Part shown: one piece after another, positions 25,205 through 31,854 of the stretch
Layout: every line of letters begins with the position of its first letter
Numbering within the stretch: the stretch's first letter is position 1
Assembly: GCA_910587085.1 (NCBI GenBank)
Contig: CAJUMC010000032.1
Coordinates: 1 to 31,854 of the forward strand
Origin: an uncultured Lachnospiraceae bacterium
Lineage (GTDB): Bacteria; Bacillota; Clostridia; Lachnospirales; Lachnospiraceae
Reading direction: 5' to 3'
DNA: 31,854 nucleotides
Translations under genes and position numbers: made by a program
Notes under the pieces: generated by a model
The model's input: the letters and a program-made list of their open reading frames with translations, nothing else
The model's database searches: none
What the model was told of the DNA's origin: nothing

Positions 25205-26398
25205 CTATGTCCGGCAGCTTTCCGCCCCTGCTCCGGCTCGAATAAGCTTCTGTCTCCTCAGCAGGCCTGCTCCTCGGCTTTTCAGTTCTCCGGTCACCCT
25301 GCCGTCCCTGTCCTGCCCCGATTCTTCAAATTCATACAGGCAGTTCAGCTCGATCTCTCCGTCCACGCAGTCCAGCACCTCGGCAATTTCAAGCACCCGG
25401 CGGGATTTATCACGCAGCCGCCCGAGATGTACAATAATATCTATCGCTGACGCAATCTGTTTTCTCACAGCGAGCAGCGGGATATCCGTCCCGAGCAGCA
25501 CCATGGTTTCCAGTCTCAGCAGCATATCCTGCGGGGAATTGGAATGCCCGGTACTCATCCCGTTATGTCCCGTATTCAGAGCCTGCAGCATGTCAATCGC
25601 GGCAGCATCCCGTACCTCTCCGACAATAATCCGATCCGGCCTCATCCGCAGCGAAGAGCGGATAAGGTCACGGATGGATACCTCATTTTTCCCTTCCACA
25701 TTCGCGTTGCGCACCTCCAGTCTCACAAGATTCGGGATGCCCCTCAGCTGCAGCTCGGCGGAATCTTCTATGGTAATCACCCGCTCGTCCCTTGGAATCG
25801 CGTTGGAAAGCGCGTTTAAAAAGGTAGTCTTACCGGAACCGGTTCCGCCGGAAATGAAAATGTTGTAGCCGGCGGCCGCAAGCGTTTCCAGAAAAACGGC
25901 CGCTTCCTTAGTCAGCGCTCCCATCTCCACAAGGCGCGGCATGTCCAGCGCTTCCTCCGGAAACTTTCGTATCGTCACAACCGGCCCTTCCAGGGCAACC
26001 GGAGGAAGTACGATATTTACCCGCGAACCGTCCGGCAGCCTGGCATCCACAATGGGAGACGCTTCGTTGATCATACGGTTCGCCCCCGCAACGATCTGCT
26101 GCACCACCTCCTCCAGCTTCTGCCGGGAATCAAAACAGCGATCCCATTTTCGTATCCTGCCGTTCTGTTCGATAAAAATCTGCTTCTCGCCGTTTACCAT
26201 AATCTCAGAAATACTGGAATCCTCCACAAGCTCCTGCAGAACATCCAGTCTGCGTATGGAATTAAAGATTTCCGTACGCAGACGCAGCTTTTCCCTTATG
26301 CTGATATACCCGCCCTGCAGTCTTTCGCATATACCTGCATCAATCAGCTGCTTCAGTTCATCATCCGACATATCCCGCGACAGATCGACCGTTTTCAT
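25205..26398 (-). CDS. tadA: TadA/CpaF-type secretion ATPase
   Basis: The motor ATPase of the Tad pilus; 397 residues from the ATG 26398. It has Walker A GGTGSGKT (184-191), an Asp box (EDSAEL, 211-216), a Walker-B region RIIVGEVRDA, and a His box (GHNGMSTGHSNS). All motifs are intact, so it should be active. The N-terminal domain includes the TadA strand ISEIMVNGEKQIFIEQNGRI. The ATG has a weak SD, and the frame is open for 50+ codons further upstream to an ideal AGGAGG, but without ATG, GTG or TTG; see the separate SD entry. Family members are usually 420-480 residues, which also fits a longer start. Confidence 0.93.
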   Translation of the reverse strand: MKTVDLSRDMSDDELKQLIDAGICERLQGGYISIREKLRLRTEIFNSIRRLDVLQELVEDSSISEIMVNGEKQIFIEQNGRIRKWDRCFDSRQKLEEVVQQIVAGANRMINEASPIVDARLPDGSRVNIVLPPVALEGPVVTIRKFPEEALDMPRLVEMGALTKEAAVFLETLAAAGYNIFISGGTGSGKTTFLNALSNAIPRDERVITIEDSAELQLRGIPNLVRLEVRNANVEGKNEVSIRDLIRSSLRMRPDRIIVGEVRDAAAIDMLQALNTGHNGMSTGHSNSPQDMLLRLETMVLLGTDIPLLAVRKQIASAIDIIVHLGRLRDKSRRVLEIAEVLDCVDGEIELNCLYEFEESGQDRDGRVTGELKSRGAGLLRRQKLIRAGAGAESCRT

Positions 26399-26545
26399 AA
26401 CATAATCCAGAAGCTCCTGCTTCCTGCCGGCCCGAAGCTCTGCGGTTTCCCCGTTTCCGCCGCTCTCCCTTTTCCCGGCGCGCGCCTCTTCCTTCTCTTC
26501 CTCATCCGGTTTCTCCCGTAAGGCTCCCGCCCGGTTTCCCCCTAA

Positions 26546-26562
26546 AATATCCTTAGCCTCCT
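26546..26562 (-). promoter_or_regulatory. Strong SD followed by an in-frame ATT, possible true tadA start
   Basis: On the minus strand a perfect AGGAGG (26557-26562) is followed after 8 nt by an ATT codon (26546-26548) in frame with tadA, 50 codons before its first ATG. No stop intervenes, and no ATG, GTG or TTG lies in frame in that stretch. The added 50 residues are Glu/Lys/Arg-rich. ATT is a known rare start (as in infC). Confidence 0.4.
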
Positions 26563-26813
26563 TTTTTAGTCTAAAATTCCTTTTGATTATTTCAATTATT
26601 TATTCGACTTTTAATAGCTGGTCTTTCTTTGCTTTTCATCACACGCTAACGCCTTTTGTCTTCTCCACTGTCAAGCAGCTTTTACTAACAGGCAGATTGA
26701 CAGACCGCGCCGCTTGTCCCGCCTTCCCCTTGGCTTGCTTCCAAGAGTCCAGGCCCAAAACTAATATCGAAAACTCAAATAGAAGACTCATATCGAAGAC
26801 CTATTTCTCTGTC
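26563..26813. repeat. Spacer between tadZ-like gene and tadA with 13-nt triplet repeat
   Basis: Between the tadZ-like stop and the SD of tadA lie about 250 nt without a gene. Next to the stop there are three imperfect 13-nt units in a row (26763-26776, 26777-26789 and 26790-26802), each with GA(A)GAC or GAAAAC and a TATCGA/ATAGA start. The rest is AT-rich near 26575-26620. I see no clear promoter or terminator. Confidence 0.5.
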
Positions 26814-27737
26814 TTACGGCAGCCTTTCCGCCAGCTCGGCCAGCATGGAGGTTTCATCGGCGTATTGTATTTTAACAAGCTTTCCGGAAAAAGCCGGTTC
26901 CCGCGCCTCCGCCTGCCGGACAAGTTCCTGTTCCCGCTCCGCTGACCGACGATCCTGCGGACTGACCAGAATCACCTGTTCCGAAAGCTCCATCGCTCCG
27001 GCGGACGCATCAGTAAAACCCCCTGCATCAACAATTATGCAGTCGTATCTGTCAAGCCGGGCAGCGGCTTCCAGAAGCGCTGAGAGCTCAGCCGACGTGC
27101 ATTCCGATATATCCGCCCAGTGGGATACTCCGTACAGGCAGTCCATCCGCTCATGCTTTCGTATCAGTTTTGCAATATGTTCTTTGATTTCACTGGAATT
27201 CTGTTTGATAAAATAGATTGCTTCCGTCAGTGCGCTGCTTCGTGTCCCCGACACGGCAGGCATAAAAAACGGATCAAGCGATAGGTAGAATATTTTTTTG
27301 TCCCTGCTCTTCTTTCTGGCAAGAGCATAAGCCAGCGCGGCATCCGCGCCGATGCTGCAGACCGTCCAGATTCCGGTAGCCGGCGAAGCTCTTCCCCGCC
27401 GTTCAGGCCGCAGCTCCTCGTAAAAAGCCATGAGCTCGCTCAGTATCTCCTGCGCGGACTGAAACCGGAAAATAACCGGCGGCCCGTCCTCCCTCACAAG
27501 TCCACGGCCCGAAAGCAGCACAGTTCTGCATTCCGGCTTCCGCTCCATCCCGTAATACAGCTCCGCTTCACAGAGCAGCAGCCCGATCGCATGCGTTTCC
27601 GCATAGCTTTGAAAGCTTTCCTCCCTGGTGAACGCGGCCGCCGTTATCCCGGCAAAAGCCTCCTGCTGTTGAAAATAGCTCAGCAGGCGCGTTATATAGG
27701 CCTCTTCCCTGTCGAGAACGGCCAGTATCTGTTCCAT
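26814..27737 (-). CDS. tadZ: TadZ/CpaE-like protein lacking a Walker A lysine
   Basis: A 307-residue protein, first of the tad operon. The N-terminal about 110 residues follow a receiver-like pattern (ILAVLDREEAYITRLLSYF; IGLLLCEAEL; TVLLSGRG). The C-terminal half has the order of a ParA/MinD ATPase (strand IFYLSLDPF, strand YDCIIVDAGGF, strand QVILVSP), but the nucleotide loop is IWTVCSIGADAALAYALA (123-140). It has no GK(T/S), so ATP binding by the usual loop is doubtful. TadZ localises the pilus machine at the cell pole. The ATG sits 23 nt after the predicted transcription start. Alternatively this is a pure scaffold related to CpaE. Confidence 0.75.
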   Translation of the reverse strand: MEQILAVLDREEAYITRLLSYFQQQEAFAGITAAAFTREESFQSYAETHAIGLLLCEAELYYGMERKPECRTVLLSGRGLVREDGPPVIFRFQSAQEILSELMAFYEELRPERRGRASPATGIWTVCSIGADAALAYALARKKSRDKKIFYLSLDPFFMPAVSGTRSSALTEAIYFIKQNSSEIKEHIAKLIRKHERMDCLYGVSHWADISECTSAELSALLEAAARLDRYDCIIVDAGGFTDASAGAMELSEQVILVSPQDRRSAEREQELVRQAEAREPAFSGKLVKIQYADETSMLAELAERLP

Positions 27738-27766
27738 CGCACCACCCCTTTCCGTTCGGTAGCGCT

Positions 27767-27795
27767 ATCATATTCGATTCCGGACGCCCTGTCAA
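27767..27795 (-). promoter_or_regulatory. Promoter of the tad operon
   Basis: On the minus strand TTGACA (27790-27795), a 17-nt spacer and TATGAT (27767-27772) give a near-consensus sigma-A promoter 30-58 nt before the tadZ-like ATG. The implied start of transcription near 27760 leaves a leader of only about 23 nt. It is the best promoter for the whole run of tad genes to the FHA gene. Confidence 0.8.
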
Positions 27796-28024
27796 GACGT
27801 TTCCGCTCATTCCGCCGAAGTTCGTCAGGGTGCCCTGATTTCAGCCCCGGTTTTGTGAATTTTGTCCCCGCCTGTCTGTACAGGAACCCCGCAGTCCGCT
27901 CGACACTTTTCACAAAAAGCTGTTCTGAAATTTTACACAGGGCAGCTGTTCCTGAATAACAGCGGTATTTTTTGCCATACTCTGAATAATTATAGAAGTA
28001 AGAAAATAAAAGGAGGCCTTGCTC

Positions 28025-28252
28025 ATGCTTTTCTTTCATTCCAAAAAGGAGGATGAGGACAACAGCGCGCTCATGGCAGAGCTCGCCCGCACAAAACTCG
28101 CTCTTGACACCGCATATTCCAATTTTGAAAATGTTGTCGATCCTGACCTGATCGACAGCTGCATCTACGAGGTCAACGCAATTCAGCAGCGCTACCGGTA
28201 TCTGCTCAAGCAGCTGAAGATGGACGAGACCCCTGTGATAGCCGCAAAGTAG
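28025..28252 (+). CDS. yaaL: YaaL/DUF2508-family small protein
   Basis: A 75-residue protein from the ATG 28025, which has AGGAGG 8 nt upstream (a TTG two codons earlier is less likely). The pattern ALDTAYSNFENVVDPDLIDSCIYEVNAIQQRYRYLLKQLK matches DUF2508, the YaaL family of sporulating Firmicutes. In Bacillus yaaL lies between recR and bofA; here it stands alone beside the tad promoter and divergent from it. Function is unknown. The open frame overlapping it on the minus strand (27692-28321) is a shadow. Confidence 0.85.
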   Translation: MLFFHSKKEDEDNSALMAELARTKLALDTAYSNFENVVDPDLIDSCIYEVNAIQQRYRYLLKQLKMDETPVIAAK

Positions 28253-28362
28253 ACCGTGACTCAAAAACACAAGGAGACTGCGCCCGCACCGCATACCGGC
28301 CGGATAAAACCACTCGGTCAAGACACGAAACAGCTCCCGAGACCGATCTGCGCAAAATCAAA

Positions 28363-28457
28363 AGGGCTGCCGCACGGAGAGAAATGATACGAGACAGGGC
28401 AGTTTTATCTTTGACACATACCTTATCCGCGTACATTTAACTTTGTGCAACAGCCCT
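28363..28457 (-). terminator. 95-bp inverted-repeat element, probable terminator of the amylase gene
   Basis: The arms 28363-28375 and 28445-28457 are inverted copies with two mismatches in 13 (AGGGCTGCCGCAC and GTGCAACAGCCCT) around a 69-nt centre. It begins 9 nt after the amylase stop on the minus strand, and the distal arm is followed by TTTTGATTTT, as in an intrinsic terminator. The long centre is odd for a terminator. The ends also resemble terminal repeats of miniature or insertion elements, but no target duplication is visible. Confidence 0.45.
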
Positions 28458-28465
28458 CCGCATAA

Positions 28466-30097
28466 CTATCGGAGTACTACCACGCTGTAGGACGGCAGCG
28501 TAACCGTATCACCGGAAAGCTTTACCTCCTCCCCGTCAACGGACAGCCAGCCTGCAATCTCACTGTAGCCGTACTGTGATTTTGACAGCTTCACCTGCTT
28601 GCTTTCCGTCTCGGAGAGATTGTAGAGCAGATAAATTTTCTTCCCGTCGTATTCCTTTGAGATTGCGGCAATATCCCCGTCTGTAATCTCCTCCAGACGC
28701 GCTACCGTACCGCGCGCTATCTCCGGATTCTGATTTCTCAGCAGAATCGTATCCTTATAAAAACTGTAGATGGACTTCGGATCCTTCATCTGGTCAAGCG
28801 CTCCCGCGAAACGGTGCTCCTGCGGCTCCATATCCGCCGGCCCGTTCGTCATGCCGGAAATCCGGCTGTCCGTCGTCCAGAACATCGGCGCGCGTTTGTT
28901 CTCGTCCTTTCCGCTGCCCGTCATCCCGATTTCCTCTCCGTAGTATACAAAAGCACTTCCGCTCATCAGTACATTCAGCGCGGCAGACATTTTTATTTTT
29001 CTCTCGTCATAGCGCAGACAGCCCGCCGCGCGTCCCATATCATGATTAATAAAAAACGGAGCATCAATAGCGTCCTCGCGGTATTTGCGGATGGTATTCT
29101 GCGCCTTTACAAGTTCCTTCGCATAAGCCTGGGCGTTGTTCACATCGCCGGTGAAGACAAGCGTCTTTACAATGCGCCCGTTGGAATCTCCGAATTCAAA
29201 ATTAAAAAAGCTGTCGATTCCGCTCTCATAGTACTGGGCGTAAACGTTTAAGCCCTCCCACGCCTCGCCGACCATATAGGCATCCGGGTCCGCCGCTTTT
29301 ACATAATCGTTCACCCAGCGCAGCACTTCGATATTCTTTGTCGGATTTCCGCTGTAAAATTCCTTTACCGCATCGAGGCGGAAGCCGCCGACGCCCTTTT
29401 CCAGCCAGAAATCAATCACTGCTTCAAATTCCCGGCGCAGTGCTTCGCTCTCGAAATTCACGTCCGGCATCTCGCTCCAGAAGCCGCCTTCGTAATAATA
29501 ACCGCTCGTACCTGCCTGATACCAGGTTGTAGACGACGGATTTCCCTTGACAAAATTATAATACCCGACATAAGGACATTCCTCCGCAGACGGCTCCTGT
29601 CCCTCGCCCAGCGACTCCAGATATTCCTTCGCCTGTACGAACCAAGGGTGCTTCGAGGAGGTATGATTGAGCACCAGATCCAGGATCACCTTGATGCCCC
29701 GCTTCTCGCACTCTGCCATAAGCGCATCGAAATCCTCCATCGTCCCGTATTCCGGATCAATCTTCATATAATCCTTGACATCATATTTGTGATATGTCGT
29801 GGACGGCATAATCGGCATAAGCCATATTCCGTTAAACCCCAGCTCCTGTATATAATCGAGCTTTGAGATAACGCCCTGCAGATCGCCGATACCGTCGCCG
29901 TTGCTGTCGCAGAACGAATATACAAAGATTTCGTACCAGGTGCGGTAATTATCGTCAATGCTCTGAACTTCTCGGCTGCGCCAGTCCGACGTCTTCTTTC
30001 CGCAGCCGGAAAGGCCTGCGGCTGCCAGCGAACACGCGAGCAGAAGCGCAAGAAAACGCAGTCCGCGCAGAGCGCCATGTTTTTTCCTCTCTCTCAT
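28466..30097 (-). CDS. GH13 alpha-amylase-family lipoprotein
   Basis: A secreted glycoside hydrolase of 543 residues from the ATG 30097, preceded by AAAGGAAG. A signal peptide ends in LSGC with Cys32 as lipid anchor. The GH13 barrel shows a Ca-type loop DSNGDGIGDLQGV (64-76), region I DLVLNHTS (140-147), region II GFRLDAV with nucleophile Asp242, region III VGEAW with acid/base Glu278, and region IV INHD with Asp353. All catalytic residues are present. A C-terminal beta domain ends SYSVVVLR. It probably trims starch or maltodextrin at the cell surface for the ABC permeases encoded just upstream. Confidence 0.93.
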   Translation of the reverse strand: MRERKKHGALRGLRFLALLLACSLAAAGLSGCGKKTSDWRSREVQSIDDNYRTWYEIFVYSFCDSNGDGIGDLQGVISKLDYIQELGFNGIWLMPIMPSTTYHKYDVKDYMKIDPEYGTMEDFDALMAECEKRGIKVILDLVLNHTSSKHPWFVQAKEYLESLGEGQEPSAEECPYVGYYNFVKGNPSSTTWYQAGTSGYYYEGGFWSEMPDVNFESEALRREFEAVIDFWLEKGVGGFRLDAVKEFYSGNPTKNIEVLRWVNDYVKAADPDAYMVGEAWEGLNVYAQYYESGIDSFFNFEFGDSNGRIVKTLVFTGDVNNAQAYAKELVKAQNTIRKYREDAIDAPFFINHDMGRAAGCLRYDERKIKMSAALNVLMSGSAFVYYGEEIGMTGSGKDENKRAPMFWTTDSRISGMTNGPADMEPQEHRFAGALDQMKDPKSIYSFYKDTILLRNQNPEIARGTVARLEEITDGDIAAISKEYDGKKIYLLYNLSETESKQVKLSKSQYGYSEIAGWLSVDGEEVKLSGDTVTLPSYSVVVLR

Positions 30098-30150
30098 ACA
30101 ATCTTCCTTTCTGAAACCGGAATCAGGACATGCTCCGGCCTCTTCTTCTC

Positions 30151-30209
30151 CGGATATCCGTAATTCCGGAATTATTAAATTACGAAGATTCCGAAATCCA
30201 GAAGATTCC
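30151..30209. promoter_or_regulatory. Palindromes and direct repeats upstream of the amylase gene
   Basis: Two perfect palindromes touch each other: a 10-bp one at 30151-30160 (CGGATATCCG) and a 14-bp one at 30161-30174 (TAATTCCGGAATTA). Just beyond is a 9-nt direct repeat GAAGATTCC (30184-30192 and 30201-30209). They lie 54-112 nt before the start codon and may be regulator sites. They do not have the CG-centred LacI-type layout. The rest of the 308-bp gap (30098-30405) holds hairpins. Confidence 0.5.
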
Positions 30210-30265
30210 AATTGCAATATCCCAAAATCGGGGAGATGCCCTGTTCCTGTAAATCAAGAAGCAAA

Positions 30266-30297
30266 ATTGCAGTCCGGCCGAGCGGCCGAGCTGCAAT
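30266..30297 (-). terminator. Intrinsic terminator after the ABC permease operon
   Basis: A 7-bp outer stem (30266-30272 with 30291-30297), a 2x2 mismatch and a 5-bp GC stem (30275-30279 with 30284-30288) close a 4-nt loop. On the minus strand the stem is followed by TTTGCTTCTT. It sits about 110 nt after the permease stop, so the permease transcript probably ends here and the amylase gene has its own promoter. Confidence 0.7.
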
Positions 30298-30353
30298 ATA
30301 ATTCATATCTGCCCTGCGGAGAACTCCGCCCCTTTTGTGTTACCGGTCAATGC

Positions 30354-30379
30354 TTTACGGAAAAAGGGCGCTCCGTAAA
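30354..30379 (-). other. Hairpin between the permease stop and the terminator
   Basis: A perfect 8-bp stem (30354-30361 with 30372-30379) closes a 10-nt loop, 27 nt after the permease stop. No T-run follows. It may protect the 3' end of the permease message. Confidence 0.4.
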
Positions 30380-30405
30380 ATTTTCCAGGAATCCTCACCC
30401 TTTTG

Positions 30406-31278
30406 TCAGCCCTTAACCGCTCCTGCAACGCTCTCCACATAGAACTTCTGTGTGAACAGGAACAGAACTGCGATCGGTATCGAAATAATAATACATCCCG
30501 CAAAGAACTGCGTATAGTAATACTCGATAAACTCCTTCTCAAGCATCGTCCAGAGACCGATCGCCACGGTATAATAATTCCGGTCGTTTCCGAGGATAAC
30601 CTTGGCGAAAATGTAATCCACCCACGGACCCATAAACGAGGTCAGCAGCGTGTACACGATAATCGGTTTGGACAGCGGAACCGTAATGCGGCGGAAAACA
30701 TCCCATTTCGTTGCACCGTCAATGTAAGCAGCTTCGTCGATGGTCTTCGGGATCGTATCAAAAAATCCCTTAGCGATGTAGAAGCCCAAGCCGGAACCTC
30801 CGGCATACACGATAACAAGCGCAAGCAGCTTCATCGGACCGCTTTCCAGAAGACCAAGGCCCTTTACAATATAATAGACCGCGATCATGGACATAAAGCC
30901 CGGGAACATTCCGAGGATCAGTGCGATATTCATATATTTCTTGCGCATCTTGAAACGAAGCCTCGACATAACATAGGATACACAGAGGACAAAGAATGCG
31001 GCCAGCAGACAGCTGAAGATCGCGACAATCAGCGTGTTCAAAAACCAGCGCGGGAAATTCAGACTGCCTTCCTGAAACAGCACGTTTTTATAATTGTTCA
31101 GGGTGAAGCCCCGCGGCCAGATATAGCTCTTCGTCGAGCCTCCCTCCTCGCGCAGAGAGGTCAGAACAGCAAAGAAAATCGGCAGCACCCATATAATCGA
31201 AAGAATGGCAAGAATAACATGAACCACTACATTATTGACGATTTTTCTCGTTCTCATTGAGCCTTGTCTCTTCATCAC
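30406..31278 (-). CDS. Maltose-type ABC transporter permease, MalG-like
   Basis: A 290-residue inner-membrane permease with six hydrophobic segments. It has the cytosolic EAA loop that contacts the ATPase (EAAYIDGATKWDVFRRITVPLSKP, 182-205) and a C-terminal end VESVAGAVKG, both typical of the MalG branch of carbohydrate uptake CUT1 systems. The start is a GTG (31278) 7 nt after GAGGAGG; it overlaps the TGA stop of the upstream permease in GTGA, so translation is coupled. With the neighbouring GH13 enzyme the likely substrate is maltodextrin. No ATPase or binding protein gene is in the window. Confidence 0.93.
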   Translation of the reverse strand: MMKRQGSMRTRKIVNNVVVHVILAILSIIWVLPIFFAVLTSLREEGGSTKSYIWPRGFTLNNYKNVLFQEGSLNFPRWFLNTLIVAIFSCLLAAFFVLCVSYVMSRLRFKMRKKYMNIALILGMFPGFMSMIAVYYIVKGLGLLESGPMKLLALVIVYAGGSGLGFYIAKGFFDTIPKTIDEAAYIDGATKWDVFRRITVPLSKPIIVYTLLTSFMGPWVDYIFAKVILGNDRNYYTVAIGLWTMLEKEFIEYYYTQFFAGCIIISIPIAVLFLFTQKFYVESVAGAVKG

Positions 31279-31854
31279 TGGAACGCCTCCTCATTCTTGT
31301 AGGATCCGGTATGCCGGTAGGTCAGCAGCGACAATGTCGCCAGAATCACGAAAACGATAATACCGATGACCGCACCGAGATTATAATCCTTGTTTGTGAT
31401 TGTCAGCTTATACAGCCAGGTTACAAGAAGATCCGTCTCACCTGCGAACTGATTGTTGATTTTGTCAGGTCCGCCTCCCGAGAGCAGGAATATTATGTTA
31501 AAGTTATTGATGTTTCCGGTAAACTGCGTAATAAGATTCGGCGTCGTCACAAACAGCATGTACGGCAGCGTAATCTTAAAGAACATGACAAAGGCATTTG
31601 CGCCGTCCACCCTGGCCGCCTCATACAGATCCTCCGGGATATTCTGAAGAATACCGGTCATGGTCAGGAGCGAGTACGGAACGCCGATCCAGATATTGAT
31701 CAGGATAATCATGACTTTGGCAAGTCCGCCGTCCGTAAAGAACGGTACGGCATCCTGCGAGCCGATAATCCCGAGCTGGCGCAGAAGAATATTGGCAGCG
31801 CACGGTAAACGCACGATTTTATGTCTATCCGCCAAAGAAAAAATCTGATATATT
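31275..31854 (-). CDS. Maltose-type ABC transporter permease, MalF-like (partial)
   Basis: The C-terminal about 186 residues of a MalF-type permease, cut at the window edge; the frame stays open to 31854. The EAA loop (LYEAARVDGANAFVMFFKITLPY, 70-91), the NINNFNIIFLLSGGGP segment and the TDLLVTWLYKLT segment are typical. From NILLRQLGIIG onward the match is clear. The 14-30 residues before it (IFSLADRHKIVRLPCA) do not look like the usual membrane segment of this family at that place. A deletion or a sequence join near 31796 is possible. The stop overlaps the MalG-like start. Confidence 0.88.
   Translation of the reverse strand, partial: IYQIFSLADRHKIVRLPCAANILLRQLGIIGSQDAVPFFTDGGLAKVMIILINIWIGVPYSLLTMTGILQNIPEDLYEAARVDGANAFVMFFKITLPYMLFVTTPNLITQFTGNINNFNIIFLLSGGGPDKINNQFAGETDLLVTWLYKLTITNKDYNLGAVIGIIVFVILATLSLLTYRHTGSYKNEEAFQ

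Noticed and set aside
27692..28321. 209-codon minus-strand frame opposite yaaL
   Set aside because: It runs antisense through yaaL (which has a good SD and a family match) and into the tadZ-like gene start.
1..31854. CRISPR arrays, tRNA genes, complete insertion sequences
   Set aside because: No regularly spaced identical repeats, no cloverleaf or CCA pattern, and no transposase or integrase frame were seen.

Overview
The window looks like an edge-to-edge piece of a spore-forming member of the Clostridia, most likely Lachnospiraceae. The evidence is a YyaC-type sporulation protein, a YaaL/DUF2508 protein, Gram-positive Shine-Dalgarno sites before most genes, several DUF families that I associate with Lachnospiraceae, and near-consensus sigma-A promoters. 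I see no plasmid, phage or complete transposon genes, no tRNA and no CRISPR array. Almost all genes lie on the minus strand; only yyaC and yaaL read on the plus strand.

Layout from left to right. Positions 1-235 carry what looks like the promoter and leader of an rRNA operon that reads out of the window to the left. Next come minus-strand genes for a HAD phosphatase, a CvpA-like membrane protein, a DUF5711-like membrane-anchored protein, and a LysM protein with an apparently dead JAB/MPN-like domain. The yyaC gene (+) follows. Positions 6546-13938 hold a coiled-coil membrane protein, recR, ybaB, dnaX, an M15-type carboxypeptidase lipoprotein, a small conserved protein, a flavodoxin-like/SCP2 fusion and a rhomboid protease. 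The genes glpK and a PPP-type metallophosphoesterase come next.

The centrepiece, about 16.5-27.8 kb on the minus strand, is a Gram-positive Tad (tight adherence, type IVb pilus) locus. In transcription order it runs tadZ-like, tadA, tadB, tadC, flp-like prepilin, a large DUF5702-like protein, a TadE-like protein with Zn-ribbon-like motifs, prepilin peptidase, a second TadE-like protein, and an FHA protein, then the abutting PPP phosphatase. A TTGACA-N17-TATGAT promoter stands in front of tadZ. Several parts are unusual: TadZ lacks a Walker A lysine, tadA has a strong SD but no ordinary start codon after it, TadC carries an Ig-like extracytoplasmic insertion, the prepilin has a 64-residue leader, and a TadE-like pseudopilin ends in two tandem His/Cys motifs. 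A 24-bp inverted repeat sits inside the operon. Together these suggest a divergent, possibly phospho-regulated pilus system.

The right end (28.0-31.85 kb) holds yaaL (+), a GH13 alpha-amylase-family lipoprotein with palindromes upstream, and two maltose-type ABC permease genes, the last cut by the window edge. This is a starch/maltodextrin utilisation unit.

A recurring background feature is short imperfect tandem duplication (periods 13, 21, 24, 31, 50, about 61 and 62 nt), mostly in intergenic DNA.
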